From Apophysomyces variabilis (lineage: Eukaryota; Mucoromycota; Mucoromycetes; Mucorales; Mucoraceae): a stretch of 64,000 nucleotides of DNA. The position numbers and the translations under genes are program-made. The stretch is from NCBI GenBank assembly GCA_002749535.1, contig MZZL01000404.1, positions 157,065 through 221,064 on the forward strand. The letters run 5' to 3'. The notes beneath the pieces are model-generated. The model worked only from the letters and a program-made list of their open reading frames with translations. It did no database searches and was not told the origin of the DNA. Positions 62,700-64,000 of this stretch are shown here, one piece after another. Numbering within the stretch: the first letter of the stretch is position 1; every line of letters begins with the position of its first letter.

Positions 62700-64000
62700 T
62701 TGTTACGATCGACGTTCTATTGATCCGTTCGCTCAATGAAAGGAGCATGTTAACACGCGTCGCCACCTAGGAATCGTGTCGGAGATGTGTATGCAACAGA
62801 ATAAAAGAGGCACGGAAGTCAAGGTGTCGGTTACCCTTTTCGGTGATATAGTAACAATACAGAATCTCCTGAAATTCACAAACTTTAACGGACGTTAAGG
62901 AGTAGAACGGACATAAGCGGCATTGCACTGAAGGCAACGCAAGTTTAAATGGTACGAATCCAAATGAGGCGTGCCAGTGGCATGGAGAGGATCCCTTTTT
63001 GAAAGCATCAGCTAAACTCCGGCTGCTGTAAGACGTCCCTTAACCCAGACGATATAATGTTTAAGCTATCTCGTCATTAGTTAGTTCCGAATTCACTTTT
63101 GTCTATTGCGATGATTTAGAAAATCCTTCTTTTTTCAATCCTCGAGAAACTATAATTTTGTTTGTCCTATCTGAGATCGAAGCCGTGTAAGCAGTGACGT
63201 ATCGATGTAGTTGAGGACGATTTATCTAATGACTCTAGTACAGCCAACACAAAGTCTTTACATAATGGCCCTGGCAACTTTTTATCTACGGGTGTCATTG
63301 AGGATCTGAGAGATTCTATTCTTAACCGCAGAACAATAGAACAATTTCAACGGCTCATAGTGGGATACTTCAATTACAAACATTGCGGATATTGAAAATC
63401 GAGGTCGCCTATTTAACAAAAGCGGGCAGATTGGAAGCCGATCGATCACACCATTGACGAGAAACAATTGACTCTTTGAACCGATTGGTTCACTGTTCTG
63501 TATTTGCCAAATTTACCTGCTGAAGTATGTTAATAAACTAAATGAAACGAGTAGATAGGTCTCTAGATGAGAGATGTAGCATATATATGAATCTCCATTT
63601 TGCAGCAATTTGGTACACTTAATATTCGGTCGGTGAAAAGAAAGAGATACATGGTGTGTAAACGTCAGCGTTAGAAAACCATTTTCGATATGAACCAAAG
63701 TGAGCATGCATCGTTCGGCATGTTGATACGGTATGTCAAGGCAGGTCTCATTTGCAGTAATCATCGCAAGAAAAGCTACGGTACCTTAAATTAATTTGAC
63801 GCAATCCAGATCTTTGCAGATCCCACTGTCAGCCCGTCGTCATGTACAATGAAGGGACAACGTTTGTTGGCAATCGATGTTTCTGTGAAATACACTGGAA
63901 ACTGTATCTATTGGAAGCAGAGAAAGAGAAATTACCTGTTAATGTATAAAAAGGTGACGATAGGCTGTGCTCTCAATTAATGAATCTGGAAATAAACATA
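62700..64000. other. 3' end of window, intergenic
   Basis: Short ORFs without motifs; no RNA gene seen. A gene starting beyond the window cannot be excluded. Confidence 0.35.

Overview
The window looks like nuclear DNA of a filamentous fungus, most probably an early-diverging one of the Mucoromycota (Mucorales-like). The reasons are intron-rich genes with short introns (about 45-90 nt, gtaag/gtatg donors), a complete GDP-mannose 4,6-dehydratase (fucose-containing walls are typical of Mucorales), a BCAS3 homologue, a TEAD-type regulator, and relics of transposable elements of kinds I associate with Mucorales genomes. I could not run searches. Protein names rest on recognised motifs and family knowledge; exon borders come from reading splice sites and checking that phases agree.

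Layout. 0.7-2.1 kb: gmd (+). 2.65-3.54 kb: secreted Cys-containing protein (-). 3.6-19.4 kb: a gene-poor, decayed region. It holds an ORF with a serine-recombinase-like YARKS motif (-), two copies of a foldback/MITE-like element, one small Cys-rich secreted protein (-), a cluster of short palindromes, a multiply broken Fanzor/TnpB-like gene (13.5-17.2 kb, +) and directly after it the tail of a DDE (IS630/Tc1-mariner-like) transposase. 19.5-22.0 kb: an intact nonaspanin (TM9SF) with 11 exons. 23.3-27.0 kb: BCAS3-like WD protein. 27.5 kb: single-pass membrane protein (-). 28.4-30.5 kb: mitochondrial methylmalonate-semialdehyde dehydrogenase (-). 31.8-33.4 kb: bc1 complex core subunit 1-like protein (-). 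33.9-35.4 kb: helical protein of unknown function (-). 35.7-36.9 kb: a tRNA ligase that ends after the ligase domain (-). 39.7-44.3 kb: DYRK kinase with a very long disordered N-terminus. 45.2-46.6 kb: transcription factor with two tandem Zn2Cys6 clusters. 47.1-48.1 kb: unidentified multi-exon gene (-). 49.1-51.1 kb: FYVE-domain protein. 51.5-54.1 kb: TEA/TEAD transcription factor (-). 55.9-56.5 kb: a 93-aa RRM-like protein and, just upstream on the same strand, a 30-aa microprotein with its own intron. 57.2-58.8 kb: DCAF7/WDR68 WD40 protein. 61.5-62.6 kb: secreted protein with a lysine/glutamate-rich 8-residue repeat tail (-).

How it fits together. There is no operon or single pathway; these are mostly housekeeping and regulatory genes: wall sugar nucleotide synthesis (gmd), mitochondrial metabolism (valine/pyrimidine catabolism and respiratory complex III), endomembrane traffic (TM9SF, FYVE, BCAS3), tRNA splicing (TRL1) and signalling/transcription (DYRK, Zn2Cys6, TEAD). 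DCAF7 is a known DYRK1A partner in animals and lies 13 kb from the DYRK gene, but this kinase has its own features and linkage alone means little. The most unusual parts are the Fanzor relic with neighbouring mobile-element debris, the ligase-only TRL1, the tandem zinc clusters, two GC-AG introns and the intron-split microprotein.
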